Origin: Pelagibius sp028280305
GTDB lineage: Bacteria > Pseudomonadota > Alphaproteobacteria > Kiloniellales > Kiloniellaceae
Length of the DNA: 64,000 nt
Assembly: GCF_965233615.1 (NCBI RefSeq)
Contig: NZ_OZ247495.1
Reading direction: 5' to 3' (one strand)
Shown: piece by piece, positions 55,754-64,000 of the stretch
Layout of the letters: every line of letters begins with the position of its first letter
How positions within the stretch are numbered: the stretch's first letter is position 1
Position numbers and translations under genes: made by a program
The notes under the pieces: generated by a model
What the model saw: only the letters and a program-made list of their open reading frames with translations
Database searches by the model: none
Told to the model about the DNA's origin: nothing

Positions 55754-55912
55754 GTCTCACCTCGCAATCTGATACCTCGCAAATCCGGCTTTGCTACTTG
55801 CAACGGACAAGCCGTCGGCTCTTCCTGCCGACCCGCCCGGAAAAAGGATCTCAGTAGCCTGACCAGCGGCAGGCCGGATTATTCCATAGAGATGAACAAC
55901 GTCGACCCGACT

Positions 55913-56788
55913 CTAGGCCTTGGCAAAGACCCCCTCGATCCAAGTACCGACGGCTTTGATGCGGGGCAAACCAACCAACTCGGCCTGCGTCAGCAGCCAG
56001 ACTTCGCGCCGGGCCTCCTTCAGCCCATTGGGGAGCGGGAGGCGTCTCACCTTCGCGTCCCGGTCGGCAATCAGGCAGGGCAGGAACGAACGCCCAAGCC
56101 CTGCTGCCACGGCTTGATGGGCCGCTTCGACATCGTTGACCTTGACCGCGGCAGCCCGGCCGCCCCCGGTCTTGATGGCCTGTTCGGCCCAGCGCGCCTG
56201 CGGCAGATGGCCCATGGTTTCATCGTAGGTGATCCAGGCCTGGGCCGCGGCTTGCTTTTTCGCTGTCGCAGCGGCGGTGTAAGGGGCGAAGGCCAGGATG
56301 CCAATGCGCCGGGCCTTGACCCGTGATCCACCGGCCTTGGGCCGTGCGAAACGCAAGGCCATGTCCGTCTCGCGCCGTGTGAGACTGAGGTCGCGGGCGT
56401 CCGATATCAACTCAAGCCTCAAGTCCCCATGGTCTTGGAGCAGTCCAGGCAGCGCCGGCAGCAGAACATGGTTCTGCACCGCCGGAACGGTGGTCAAGCG
56501 CACCACCCCCGTAACCTCCGAAGGTCCGCTTCCAACGCCGCCGAGCGACGCAAGATCGCGCTCCATGCCTTCGGCCAGCCGGGCCAGGGACCTGCCGAGA
56601 TCCGTCAACTCCAGGCGACCGTCCGCCAGCCGCTGATAGAGGCGAGCGCCGAGGTCGGCCTCCAGGGCGACAAGCCGGCGCGACACCGTCGTGTCGTCGA
56701 CGCCAAGCAACCTTGCCGCCGATGAGAGCCGATCCTTGCGTCCGATCGCCAGGACGTAGCGCAGGTCATTCCAATTTGGATTCTGCAT
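55913..56788 (-). CDS. LysR family transcriptional regulator
   Basis: 291 residues from the ATG at 56788. The helix-turn-helix is NDLRYVLAIGRKDRLSSAAR, then LLGVDDTTVSRRLVALEADL. The effector-binding domain follows from about 90. It is divergent from the YciI-like gene, 88 bases away. LysR proteins typically control the neighbour on the opposite strand; GCAAAT occurs twice in that gap as a possible half-site. The ligand is unknown. Confidence 0.92.
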   Translation of the reverse strand: MQNPNWNDLRYVLAIGRKDRLSSAARLLGVDDTTVSRRLVALEADLGARLYQRLADGRLELTDLGRSLARLAEGMERDLASLGGVGSGPSEVTGVVRLTTVPAVQNHVLLPALPGLLQDHGDLRLELISDARDLSLTRRETDMALRFARPKAGGSRVKARRIGILAFAPYTAAATAKKQAAAQAWITYDETMGHLPQARWAEQAIKTGGGRAAAVKVNDVEAAHQAVAAGLGRSFLPCLIADRDAKVRRLPLPNGLKEARREVWLLTQAELVGLPRIKAVGTWIEGVFAKA

Positions 56789-56876
56789 TTCTGCAGTTTT
56801 ACATGCAAATTCTCGCCTATCTACGGCAAATATGCAGCCATAACATTGTGTGCAGATCATCAGGCAGGAGGGAGCG

Positions 56877-57188
56877 ATGCTTTTCGCTGTGTTTTTCGAG
56901 GACAACACCGAACTGGGCAAGGACCTGAGGCAACAGCATTTGCCCGCGCACCTGGCCTTTCTGGAGAAACACAAGACGCAGGTCGTGGCCGCCGGGCCGC
57001 TGCTTGCCGATGGCGGTGAAGCAGAGGGCGGCGAGAGCGAGGGCGGGCTGTGGCTTGTCGAAGCCGCCGACCGGAACGCCGTCACCACTTTGGTGAAAGA
57101 AGATCCCTTCTGGCCGACGGGCCTGCGAAAATCCTATCGCATCGCGATTTGGAAACAGGTGTTCGCCGACGGCCGGCGCCTGGTTTAG
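56877..57188 (+). CDS. YciI family protein
   Basis: 103 residues of the YciI (dimeric alpha-beta barrel) family: MLFAVFFEDNTELGKDLRQQ, HLAFLEKHKTQVVAAGPLLA, and a final WLVEAADRNAVTTLVKEDPF with YRIAIWKQV. GGAGGGAGC lies directly before the ATG at 56877. YciI-like proteins are small enzymes or accessory proteins of mixed roles. Its end overlaps the YjbR-like gene on the other strand by four bases. Its divergent LysR neighbour probably controls it. Confidence 0.88.
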   Translation: MLFAVFFEDNTELGKDLRQQHLPAHLAFLEKHKTQVVAAGPLLADGGEAEGGESEGGLWLVEAADRNAVTTLVKEDPFWPTGLRKSYRIAIWKQVFADGRRLV

Positions 57189-57538
57189 AGGCCCAGTTCC
57201 TTACGGACCTTTTTGGTCAGCTTGGCGGCGACGATACGGTGGGCTTCTTCGACATAGGCCTTGATGTCCTTGTCGGTCATCGCCCGCTTCTTCTGCAACT
57301 GTACCCACTTCGCACGGGCCAGGTAGGGCGCGGGGGCGATACCGTCCTGCTCGCTCAGCAGGGTGTAGGAAAGATCGCTGCACTTGAAGCTGATCTTCTG
57401 CTGCTCACCCGGACCCCAGTGGGAGCAAATGGCGAAGATCTTGCCGCCGACTTTCCACACCGAGGCATTGCCCCACTGAATCACGTTGGTGGTGCCTGTC
57501 AGCGAGCGGCAAAACCGATCGAAACCCTCGCGCGTCAC
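57185..57538 (-). CDS. MmcQ/YjbR family protein
   Basis: 117 residues. The GTG at 57538 has AAGGAG six bases upstream and begins the family pattern TREGFDRFCRSLTGTTNVIQ. WGNASVWKVGGKIFAICSHW, FKCSDLSYTLLSEQDGIAPA and PYLARAKWVQLQKKRAMTDK follow. YjbR has a CyaY-like double-wing fold and is often described as DNA-binding; the role is unproven. It starts 17 bases after the flavodoxin-like gene on the same strand, so they are probably co-transcribed. Confidence 0.88.
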   Translation of the reverse strand: MTREGFDRFCRSLTGTTNVIQWGNASVWKVGGKIFAICSHWGPGEQQKISFKCSDLSYTLLSEQDGIAPAPYLARAKWVQLQKKRAMTDKDIKAYVEEAHRIVAAKLTKKVRKELGL

Positions 57539-57554
57539 TGGCAACTCCTTCTTC

Positions 57555-58022
57555 TCAGAAAATCCCCGCATCCAACCCGGCCGCCATGGCAGCGCCGATG
57601 TCACGGCAATCATCGACAAAACCGTCCTGCCAGTCGCCTTTGAAGATCACCGGCGGCTGCACCGCCCGCCAGCGCAGGCCGGTGGTGATGCTTTCCACGG
57701 CACGCCTCGTTCCCGTCCCGTCATGACCCGCCCGGATGTAAAGGCAGTAAGGCAGGCCCTGGGTCTCTTCGAGACAGGGATAGTAACTGCGGTCGAAAAA
57801 GTCTTTCAACGCGCCGCTCATGTAGCCCAGGTTTTCCGTGGTGCCGAGGATTACGGCCTGGGCCGCCAGAACGTCCTCAGGTCCGGCCTCCAGGGGCGCC
57901 CGGGCCACCACCTCCAGGTCTTCGGTTTCGCAATCCTCCGCCGCATCGACCACCGCCTGGCGGAGGCGCAGCGTATTCGCCGAGGGCGCGTGGGCCACGA
58001 TGAGCAAACGCTTGCGGCTCAT
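57555..58022 (-). CDS. Flavodoxin-like NAD(P)H-dependent oxidoreductase
   Basis: 155 residues with a flavodoxin fold: the first strand RLLIVAHAPSANTLRLRQAV forms the FMN phosphate loop, AVILGTTENLGYMSGALKDF is the second flavin loop, and FDRSYYPCLEETQGLPYCLY follows. Small soluble FMN reductases of this group are typical. The partner is not identified. Ends 17 bases before the YjbR-like gene. Confidence 0.85.
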   Translation of the reverse strand: MSRKRLLIVAHAPSANTLRLRQAVVDAAEDCETEDLEVVARAPLEAGPEDVLAAQAVILGTTENLGYMSGALKDFFDRSYYPCLEETQGLPYCLYIRAGHDGTGTRRAVESITTGLRWRAVQPPVIFKGDWQDGFVDDCRDIGAAMAAGLDAGIF

Positions 58023-58094
58023 GATGTGCGGACGCCTCCCTTACCGCGCCCCGGCCTCCGGATAACCCAGCAGACGATCAACCCTGCAGCCGGA

Positions 58095-58526
58095 TCACTT
58101 CGTCAGGCGCGCTTGAAGAGCGAGCAGATAGCGATAGTCAGCCGCCGTAAACTCGTCTTCCGCAATGTCTTCCTTGTAGCCTTCCAGCTCTTCGCGCAAA
58201 GCCGCGGAGCTGTCCGGCCGGGCCAGAAGTTTCTCGATCAGAGCCAGCGCTTCCGCGTTTTGGGCCGTCTGCTGTTCCGGCGACAGCGGCTCGTCCTCGA
58301 CGGCCTCTTCCTCACCCTCATCTTCGAACTCGTCTTCCGCCTCGTCGTCGAGCGCCGGTTCATAGTCTTCGGGCTCCTCGGGCAGGATCAATTCGTCCCA
58401 GGACGTACCCGCGGCCTCCAGGTTGCCGTGCAGCTGGCGGGCCGCCGTCAGAACTTCTTCATCCTCCGGGCTGCCCAGTTTCGACAGCAGCGCGATCAGT
58501 TCGTCGCGCTGTAGCGGCTCCGTCAT
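58095..58526 (-). CDS. Acidic helical protein, unknown function
   Basis: 143 residues, strongly acidic (runs such as EDEFEDEGEEEAVEDEPLSP) in the middle, flanked by helices LQRDELIALLSKLGSPEDEE and SAALREELEGYKEDIAEDEF. No signal, membrane span or cysteine. Acidic proteins of this type are often partners of nucleic-acid or ribosomal proteins; that is only a guess. No family recognised. Confidence 0.6.
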   Translation of the reverse strand: MTEPLQRDELIALLSKLGSPEDEEVLTAARQLHGNLEAAGTSWDELILPEEPEDYEPALDDEAEDEFEDEGEEEAVEDEPLSPEQQTAQNAEALALIEKLLARPDSSAALREELEGYKEDIAEDEFTAADYRYLLALQARLTK

Positions 58527-58676
58527 GCCTGACCTCTTGAAAATACGAATCGCAATACCGCGGCGACTGTAGCCGCTTTTCGACGGAAGCTACAGACCCC
58601 GCGGTACCGGAGATCAAGGATGATATGTGGAATTCCTGCAGATCGACCGTGACCCGCGCCGGATGAGGCAGAAGCC

Positions 58677-58928
58677 CTAGATCTGGCGGTCCCAACGCGT
58701 CTTGGCGGCCATGGCTTTCATGGATTCCGCCGAAAGGCCGATATCGCGCAATTGGCGGCCGCTCATGTTGGCCATGCTTGCCCGCTCTTCCGCGCTTTGC
58801 TGCCAGTCGATCATCAGGTCCAGCAGCACCACAGGCAGACGCAACAGGGTGCCCAACAGACCGCCGCTCGTCCGGGCGCGGCCGGAGACCAGCAAGGGGG
58901 AGGATTTCTGGATCGCTGCGTTCGACAT
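58677..58928 (-). CDS. DUF1127 small protein
   Basis: 83 residues with a hydrophobic start region and the C-terminal DUF1127 motif: SAEERASMANMSGRQLRDIG, LSAESMKAMAAKTRW. The motif Met-x-x-Arg-x-Leu-x-Asp-Ile-Gly is that of a widespread alphaproteobacterial family in which small members have been linked to RNA and stress regulation. It is divergent from the GcvA-like LysR gene, with a TGACG/CGTCA dyad in between. Confidence 0.85.
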   Translation of the reverse strand: MSNAAIQKSSPLLVSGRARTSGGLLGTLLRLPVVLLDLMIDWQQSAEERASMANMSGRQLRDIGLSAESMKAMAAKTRWDRQI

Positions 58929-58943
58929 CTTAGTGTTCCTTAT

Positions 58944-58971
58944 CTGACGGAATGCCCTCGTCTCTCGTCAG
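58944..58971. promoter_or_regulatory. Inverted repeat between DUF1127 and LysR genes
   Basis: CTGACG (58944-58949) and CGTCAG (58966-58971) form an inverted repeat 16 bases apart, with a second overlapping pair ATGCC (58952-58956) and GGCAT (58971-58975). This is a plausible operator for the divergent pair. Confidence 0.35.
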
Positions 58972-59086
58972 GCATCGAGTGAATTGCCCTCTCAGGCTCT
59001 CTCTTAGCCCTAAACCTATTGACGATTGCTGAATCCGGCAAACGATGATATCTCATGAGGATCATCAGTAAATCTAATGCGAAACG

Positions 59087-60019
59087 ATGTCCCGGAAACT
59101 CCCGCCTCTGAAGGCTTTGCGGGCTTTCGAAGCCGCAGCACGGCATCTGTCCTTTACCAAGGCCGCCAACGAGCTTCACGTGACCCAGGCCGCGATCAGC
59201 CATCAGGTCAAATCCCTGGAAGAGCACCTCGGCCTGACGCTGTTCCGGCGCCTCAACCGGCGCCTGGTGCTGACCGCGGCGGGGCAGATCTACCTGCCGG
59301 TCCTGCGTGATGCTTTCGACCAGATCGCCAGCGGCACCAAGCAGCTCTACAAGGACGACGACACGGGTCCTCTGCAGATCAGCGTTCTTCCCTCCCTGGC
59401 CGCCAAATGGCTGCTGCCGCGCATGTCCCGCTTCCGCGACAAGCACCCGGACATCGACGTCATGATTTCCGCCAACAACAAGCTGGTCGACTTTTCCGAC
59501 GATTCGGTCGAGATGGGCATACGCTACGGTGCCGGCAACTATCCAGGCCTGCAGGTGGATCTGTTGCTCAGCGACGAGGTCTTCCCGGTCTGCAGCCCGA
59601 GCCTGATGAAGGGTCCGAAGCCGCTCAAGACCCCCGATGACCTGCTCCACCATACGTTGCTGCATGACGAGGTTTCACGCGAAGACGAAAGCCCGGACTG
59701 GCGTTCCTGGCTGCAGGCCGCGGGGGTCACCGGCGTCGATTGGAACCGCGGGCCCGGTTTCAGCGATTCCTCCATGGTGATCGAGGCTGCCGCGGCCGTT
59801 CAGGGTGTGGCCCTGGGCCACCGCTGGCTGGCCGCCGCCGACCTGGAAAGCGGCCGCCTGGTGAAGCCCTTCGGGCCCAGCATCGCGTCAAAACATGCCT
59901 ATTACATCGTCTGCCCGCCCGCCGTGGCCGAACGGCGCCGGGTTCGCCTGTTTCGTGAGTGGTTGCTGGAAGAAGCCGAGAGGACTGGCGCAGAAACCGC
60001 CGCTCTGTCATCCTGCTGA
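59087..60019 (+). CDS. GcvA-like LysR regulator
   Basis: 310 residues. The helix-turn-helix begins PPLKALRAFEAAARHLSFTK, then AANELHVTQAAISHQVKSLE, the signature of the GcvA/AmpR branch of LysR proteins. LPSLAAKWLLPRMSRFRDKH follows. These activate glycine cleavage, beta-lactamase or similar target genes. It is divergent from DUF1127 and is followed by the ArgE-type gene, 43 bases on, on the same strand. Confidence 0.92.
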   Translation: MSRKLPPLKALRAFEAAARHLSFTKAANELHVTQAAISHQVKSLEEHLGLTLFRRLNRRLVLTAAGQIYLPVLRDAFDQIASGTKQLYKDDDTGPLQISVLPSLAAKWLLPRMSRFRDKHPDIDVMISANNKLVDFSDDSVEMGIRYGAGNYPGLQVDLLLSDEVFPVCSPSLMKGPKPLKTPDDLLHHTLLHDEVSREDESPDWRSWLQAAGVTGVDWNRGPGFSDSSMVIEAAAAVQGVALGHRWLAAADLESGRLVKPFGPSIASKHAYYIVCPPAVAERRRVRLFREWLLEEAERTGAETAALSSC

Positions 60020-60062
60020 AACCGCCCGACACCCGTCTTTACCCTGCCTGGAGCCGATAAAC

Positions 60063-61268
60063 TTGCCTGATCTCCTGAATGCCGAAAGCCCGGCCATCAG
60101 GCCGGAATCCCGCGCCATGATCGAGCGTCTGATTGCCTTTGACACGACCAGCCGCAATTCCAACCTGGACCTGATTCACTTCATTCGCGACTATCTGGCC
60201 GATCTCGGCGTCAGCGCGACCCTGGTGCACGATGCCGACGGCCGTAAAGCCAATCTCTATGCCACGCTCGGTCCCAAAGACCGCGGCGGCATCGCGCTTT
60301 CCGGCCACACCGACGTGGTGCCCATCGACGATCAGGACTGGCAGCGCGATCCCTGGAAGATCAGCGAGGCCGACGGACGGCTCTATGGGCGCGGCACCTG
60401 CGACATGAAGTCGTTCGTCGCCGTGGCGTTGGCCCATGCGCCGCGCTTTCTGTCGGGCGAACTGGAAACCCCGGTTCACCTCTGCTTCTCCTATGACGAA
60501 GAGGTCGGCTGCCGCGGGGTACCCGATCTGCTCGCCTACCTCGCCGAACAACCGGTGCGGCCCCGGCTATGTATCGTCGGGGAGCCGACGGACATGAAGG
60601 TCATCACGGCACACAAGGGCAAGCTGTCGATGTGCTGCCACGTCCGCGGCAAGGAGGCCCACTCCTCCCTTGCGCCGCACGGGGTGAACGCGATCCAGGC
60701 GGCTGCGCGGGTCATCGGCAAGCTGACCGACATGGCGGCTGATAAGGCGGCAAACGGACCCTTCGACGACGACTACGACGTGCCCTTTACGACGGTTCAT
60801 ACCGGGGTGATCGAGGGCGGCACGCAATTGAACATCGTCCCCGGCCACTGCCGCTTCGAGTTTGAGTTCCGCTACCTTCCGGAAGATTCGCCCAGCGCCT
60901 TGCTGGCCCAGGTCAAGGACTTCGCCGAGAAGGAGATCGCCCCGGCCATGCAAGCCATCGATCCCAAGAGCGGGTTTTCCTGGGAGGAACTGGCCGGGTT
61001 TCCCGGCCTGAACCTGCCGCCTGATGCCGAGGTCGTGGATCTGGCGAAAAGCCTGTCGGGCGGCAACGCCACCGGCAAGGTGGCCTTTGGGACCGAGGCC
61101 GGCCTCTTCGACAGCAGCGGGATTCCGGCGGTGGTCTGCGGCCCCGGCTCCATCGACCAGGCCCATAAGCCCGACGAGTTTGTGACCTTGGAACAGATCG
61201 CCCTGTGTGAACGCTTCATGGATCGCCTCGAGCAACGCCTGCGCCCGCAGGAGACTGCCCGTGCCTGA
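60063..61268 (+). CDS. ArgE-type deacetylase (M20 metallohydrolase)
   Basis: About 401 residues from TTG at 60063; the frame continues upstream into the LysR gene, but sequence similarity ends here. Zinc ligands lie in SGHTDVVPIDDQDW, GRGTCDMKSFVAVALAH and SYDEEVGCRGVPDL. IEGGTQLNIVPGHCRFEFEF and GTEAGLFDSSGIPAVVCGPG are M20 features that fit the N-acetylornithine deacetylase branch. An ATG 18 codons in is possible but would remove the conserved start. It overlaps the HAD gene by eight bases. Confidence 0.88.
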   Translation: MPDLLNAESPAIRPESRAMIERLIAFDTTSRNSNLDLIHFIRDYLADLGVSATLVHDADGRKANLYATLGPKDRGGIALSGHTDVVPIDDQDWQRDPWKISEADGRLYGRGTCDMKSFVAVALAHAPRFLSGELETPVHLCFSYDEEVGCRGVPDLLAYLAEQPVRPRLCIVGEPTDMKVITAHKGKLSMCCHVRGKEAHSSLAPHGVNAIQAAARVIGKLTDMAADKAANGPFDDDYDVPFTTVHTGVIEGGTQLNIVPGHCRFEFEFRYLPEDSPSALLAQVKDFAEKEIAPAMQAIDPKSGFSWEELAGFPGLNLPPDAEVVDLAKSLSGGNATGKVAFGTEAGLFDSSGIPAVVCGPGSIDQAHKPDEFVTLEQIALCERFMDRLEQRLRPQETARA

Positions 61269-61896
61269 CGGCGCCCCCGCCAAAGCTCAACCCGTCGAGG
61301 CCGTGGTGTTCGATGTCGGCGGTGTCCTGCTCGACTGGAATCCCCGCCATCTCTATCGCAAGATCTTCGACGATGAAGCGGCGATGGAACGCTTCCTGAC
61401 CGATGTCTGCTCCCACGACTGGAACGAGCAAGCCGATGCCGGGCGGCCGATTGCCGATATCACGGAGGAGCTTTGCGCCCGGCACCCTGACCAGACAGCG
61501 ATGATCGAAACCTACTACGCCCGCTTTCCGGAGATGATCAAAGGGGCGATCGACGACACCGTTATTCTGCTGAAGCGGCTCCACGCCAGAAACATGCCGC
61601 TCTACGTGTTGTCGAACTTTTCCGCCGAGACTTTTCCCATCGCCCGCCAGCGCTTCGGGTTCTTCGACCACTTTGCCGGTCTTTTGATTTCCGGCGCCGA
61701 AGGCATGAAGAAACCCGATCCACGGATCTATGAACTGGTGGTGGAGCGTTTCGGTTTGAGCCCGGCGCATACCTTCTTCATCGACGATCGGGCGGATAAT
61801 GCCCAGGCGGCTGTCGATGCCGGCTGGCAGGCCCATCACTTCACAACGCCGGCGGCATTGGAAGCGGATCTCAAAGACCGCGAACTGCTGGGCTGA
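61261..61896 (+). CDS. HAD-family hydrolase
   Basis: About 211 residues from GTG at 61261, inside the ArgE-type gene end. The nucleophile is Asp18 in VEAVVFDVGGVLLDWNPRHL. LYVLSNFSAETFPIARQRFG is motif II, MKKPDPRIYELVVERFGL motif III, and FFIDDRADNAQAAVDAGWQA motif IV. The first motif has glycine in place of the second aspartate (DVGG), as in several members that act on sugar phosphates or alpha-halo acids. The substrate is unknown. It is followed, after eight bases, by the aspartoacylase-like gene. Confidence 0.92.
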   Translation: MPDGAPAKAQPVEAVVFDVGGVLLDWNPRHLYRKIFDDEAAMERFLTDVCSHDWNEQADAGRPIADITEELCARHPDQTAMIETYYARFPEMIKGAIDDTVILLKRLHARNMPLYVLSNFSAETFPIARQRFGFFDHFAGLLISGAEGMKKPDPRIYELVVERFGLSPAHTFFIDDRADNAQAAVDAGWQAHHFTTPAALEADLKDRELLG

Positions 61897-61904
61897 GGGC
61901 GGCG

Positions 61905-62861
61905 GTGACGGCGAGCGAGCGCTATCCCCTTGAGCTTGCGCCGCCGGACCTTTCCGCCTGGCGGAAAGGCAGTCATGAAACGGACTATGTCCACCATTTC
62001 GATTCCGGTTCGCCGGGCCCGCGGGTCGTTGTTTCGGCGCTGGTCCACGGCAATGAAGTCTGCGGCGCCATCGCGCTTGACCGCCTGCTGCGCGACGGAC
62101 TGCGGCCCAGTGCCGGCAGCCTCACGCTGGTATTCGTAAACACGGCGGCTTTTGAGCGGTTTTCCCTCTCGATACCCTATGCCAACCGCTTTATCGACGA
62201 AGACTTCAATCGGCTGTGGAAGCGCGACATCCTGGAAGGGCCGGGCCAGTCCCTGGAGCTTCAGCGGGCGCGGGAGCTGCGGCCGGTTTTCGATGCTGCC
62301 GACCTGCTGCTCGACATCCACTCGATGAGCAGGACAACCGAAGCACTGATGATGGCCGGACCCGCCGACAAGGGCCTCGCCCTGGCGCGCCGGGTGGCCT
62401 GCCCCGGCACTATCGTCCGCGACCGCGGTCATGCCGCCGGCCCGCGTCTGCGCGACTACGGCGACTTCATCGACCCGGCCAGCCCGCGCAACGCCCTGCT
62501 TGTGGAGTGCGGGCATCACTTTGCCGCCGAAAGCGCCGAGGTTGCCCTGGAGACTACGCTGCGTTTTCTCGTGACGGCCGGCACGATCGCGCGAGAGCGA
62601 CTCTCCGCCTACGCAATCCCGCTGGAAACACCAGAGCAGCGGGTTATCGAAGTCAGCGAGACGGTGACCGCCTGCAGCGAGAATTTCCGGTTTCTGGAAG
62701 ACTATCGGGGCATGGACATGATTCCGAAAGCCGGCACGGTGATCGCCAGGGACGGCGATAAAGACCTGCGGACCCCCTATGACAACTGCATCCTGATCAT
62801 GCCCGCCGAACACCCGCCGCAAGGCACCACGGCGGTGCGTCTCGGGCGGCAGTGCGTCTGA
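61905..62861 (+). CDS. Succinylglutamate desuccinylase/aspartoacylase family protein
   Basis: 318 residues from GTG at 61905. Zinc ligands are His48 and Glu51 in SALVHGNEVCGAIALDRLL and His139 in LLLDIHSMSRTTEALM. NRFIDEDFNRLW is the substrate-binding arginine motif, and LLVECGHHF holds the likely catalytic glutamate. The fold is a zinc carboxypeptidase-type deacylase. The gene is between HAD and AbrB-type genes in a run of overlapping starts and stops, so a shared acyl-amino-acid pathway is possible. Confidence 0.88.
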   Translation: MTASERYPLELAPPDLSAWRKGSHETDYVHHFDSGSPGPRVVVSALVHGNEVCGAIALDRLLRDGLRPSAGSLTLVFVNTAAFERFSLSIPYANRFIDEDFNRLWKRDILEGPGQSLELQRARELRPVFDAADLLLDIHSMSRTTEALMMAGPADKGLALARRVACPGTIVRDRGHAAGPRLRDYGDFIDPASPRNALLVECGHHFAAESAEVALETTLRFLVTAGTIARERLSAYAIPLETPEQRVIEVSETVTACSENFRFLEDYRGMDMIPKAGTVIARDGDKDLRTPYDNCILIMPAEHPPQGTTAVRLGRQCV

Positions 62862-63961
62862 TGGTCTTGGCGAACTGGCAGCCGCCGCCCTGGCAGAAGA
62901 TCGTCCTGGCCCTGGCCATCGGCACCGCCGGCGGTTGGCTGGCGCAGAGTCTGCACATCCCCCTCGCCTGGATGATCGGGGCCATGTCGGCCACGACCGT
63001 CGCTGCAATGGCTGGTCTGCCGATTACCCTGCCGATCGTCTATCGCACGGCCATGGTTGCCGTCCTGGGCGTGATGTTGGGCAGCGGCTTCGCGCCGGAG
63101 ATCCTGAACCGGGTCGCCGACTGGGCGCTCTCGCTTCTCGGGCTCGCCGCCTACACAGTGGTATCGGCCGCCGTTGTGGCCGTCTTCCTGCGCAAGGTGG
63201 CCGGGTACGATCCGATCACCGCCTATTTCTCTGCCTCCCCCGGCGGCTTATCGGAGATGGTGATCATCGGCGGCGCCAATGGCGGTGACGAACGCATCAT
63301 CTCTCTCACCCATACCTCCCGCATCCTGCTGGTGGTGCTCGCTCTGCCCTTCGTGATGCAGTGGGTTTTCGGTCACACGCCGGGACCGCGCCCCGCCGGC
63401 GGTATTCCGCTGGCAGAGGCGGAGGCCGGCGATATGATCGTCCTCACTCTCTGCGGTGTCGTCGGTTTTTTTGCAGCCCGGCTGGTGCGCTTGCCGGCCG
63501 CCGCGATCCTTGGCCCCATGATCGTCTCGGCGGCTGTGCACCTGGTTGGCTGGAGCGATGCCAAACCACCGACAGAGCTGGTCGCCGCCGCCCAGGTCGT
63601 GGTCGGAACCACGATCGGCTGCCGCTTCGCCGGTATCGGCCTGCGCCTTGTCGGGCATACGCTGCTCGCCTCCCTCGGCAGCACCACCATACTGGTTGCC
63701 GGCAGTCTCGTTTTCGCCGTCCTGCTGCAGCCCGTCACCGACCTCTCGGCAGTCGCCCTCTTCCTCGCCTACGCTCCCGGCGGCGTCGCGGAAATGAGCC
63801 TTATCGCCTTGGCGCTCTCTATCGATGCGGCCCTGGTCGCCACCCACCATATCGCGCGCATATTCCTGATCGTTGTCTGCACGCCGCTGCTGTTCCGCTT
63901 GCTGCCTGTTTCGGTGATCGGCCGGAAGCCCGGTCAGAGCGAGAATCCTCCAGGGACTTGA
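62861..63961 (+). CDS. AbrB-type (ammonia monooxygenase-like) membrane protein
   Basis: 366 residues from ATG at 62861, sharing TGATG with the previous stop. About ten membrane helices form two similar halves: TAGGWLAQSLHIPLAWMIGA and IGCRFAGIGLRLVGHTLLAS are matching elements. YFSASPGGLSEMVIIGGANG and FLAYAPGGVAEMSLIALALS repeat the conserved Pro-Gly-Gly-x-x-Glu-Met motif. Databases call it AbrB or putative ammonia monooxygenase, though it is a transporter-like or regulator-like membrane protein. It is the last complete gene in the window. Confidence 0.88.
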   Translation: MVLANWQPPPWQKIVLALAIGTAGGWLAQSLHIPLAWMIGAMSATTVAAMAGLPITLPIVYRTAMVAVLGVMLGSGFAPEILNRVADWALSLLGLAAYTVVSAAVVAVFLRKVAGYDPITAYFSASPGGLSEMVIIGGANGGDERIISLTHTSRILLVVLALPFVMQWVFGHTPGPRPAGGIPLAEAEAGDMIVLTLCGVVGFFAARLVRLPAAAILGPMIVSAAVHLVGWSDAKPPTELVAAAQVVVGTTIGCRFAGIGLRLVGHTLLASLGSTTILVAGSLVFAVLLQPVTDLSAVALFLAYAPGGVAEMSLIALALSIDAALVATHHIARIFLIVVCTPLLFRLLPVSVIGRKPGQSENPPGT

Positions 63962-64000
63962 CACACACCTGTCACGCGGCCGGCGGCAGGCTCAAAGGGT

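Overview
This 64 kb window is a stretch of GC-rich chromosome from an alphaproteobacterium, most likely a motile, aerobic Rhodospirillales-type organism. The grounds are a CtrA/ChpT cell-cycle phosphorelay, a CheA with two CheW domains and a receiver, an iron-sulfur photolyase, DUF1127 and DUF6356 small proteins, and a formate dehydrogenase set with DUF3305/DUF3306 companions. The genus cannot be named from the sequence alone. I saw no rRNA, tRNA, CRISPR array or prophage. The only mobile-element trace is one degenerate REP-associated (Y1-type) transposase.

Layout. 1-2751: flagellar genes (FliK-like end, fliJ, fliI). 2991-3710: ctrA. 3908-9745: one tightly packed chemotaxis operon, cheA-cheW-cheY-cheB-cheR. 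10169-13132: a ferric-iron ABC permease and its periplasmic binding protein, convergent, with Fur-box-like sites. 13479-15821: a secreted sensor-like protein and a methyl-accepting chemotaxis protein. 15882-18099: chpT, a DUF3553 protein, a secreted ankyrin protein and a 40-residue membrane peptide. 18200-26846: a long formate dehydrogenase operon read leftwards from torD, through fdhA, fdhB and the cytochrome b subunit, to a WD40-cytochrome c fusion. 27149-28450: DUF3306 and DUF3305. 28723-44441: mixed housekeeping and accessory genes. 44464-53561: a second formate dehydrogenase and molybdenum-cofactor locus (mobA, fdhD, a peptide-binding-type protein, a polyferredoxin, moaA). 53812-63961: nadK, a glycosyltransferase, two LysR genes, small enzymes, and an overlapping four-gene operon of an ArgE-type deacetylase, a HAD hydrolase, an aspartoacylase-like protein and an AbrB-type membrane protein.

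How it works together. The first 17 kb is a motility and cell-cycle block: ChpT passes phosphate to CtrA, which in this class typically controls flagellar and chemotaxis genes. Two widely separated loci serve one molybdenum formate dehydrogenase: catalytic, electron-transfer and Tat-export parts at 18-28 kb, and cofactor synthesis and insertion parts at 44-53 kb.

Best leads. (a) The 5-prime leader of the formate dehydrogenase operon (about 26847-26995) sits behind a good sigma-70 promoter and folds into a nested hairpin with two mutually exclusive pairings, as a riboswitch would. The enzyme needs molybdenum cofactor, so a cofactor-sensing RNA is a reasonable hypothesis. (b) A gene-free stretch at 32229-32411 contains four consecutive hairpins and ends in a short hairpin plus seven T, like an undescribed small RNA. 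(c) A seven-bladed WD40 protein fused to cytochrome c closes the formate dehydrogenase operon. (d) The Y1 transposase has lost both histidines of its HUH motif.
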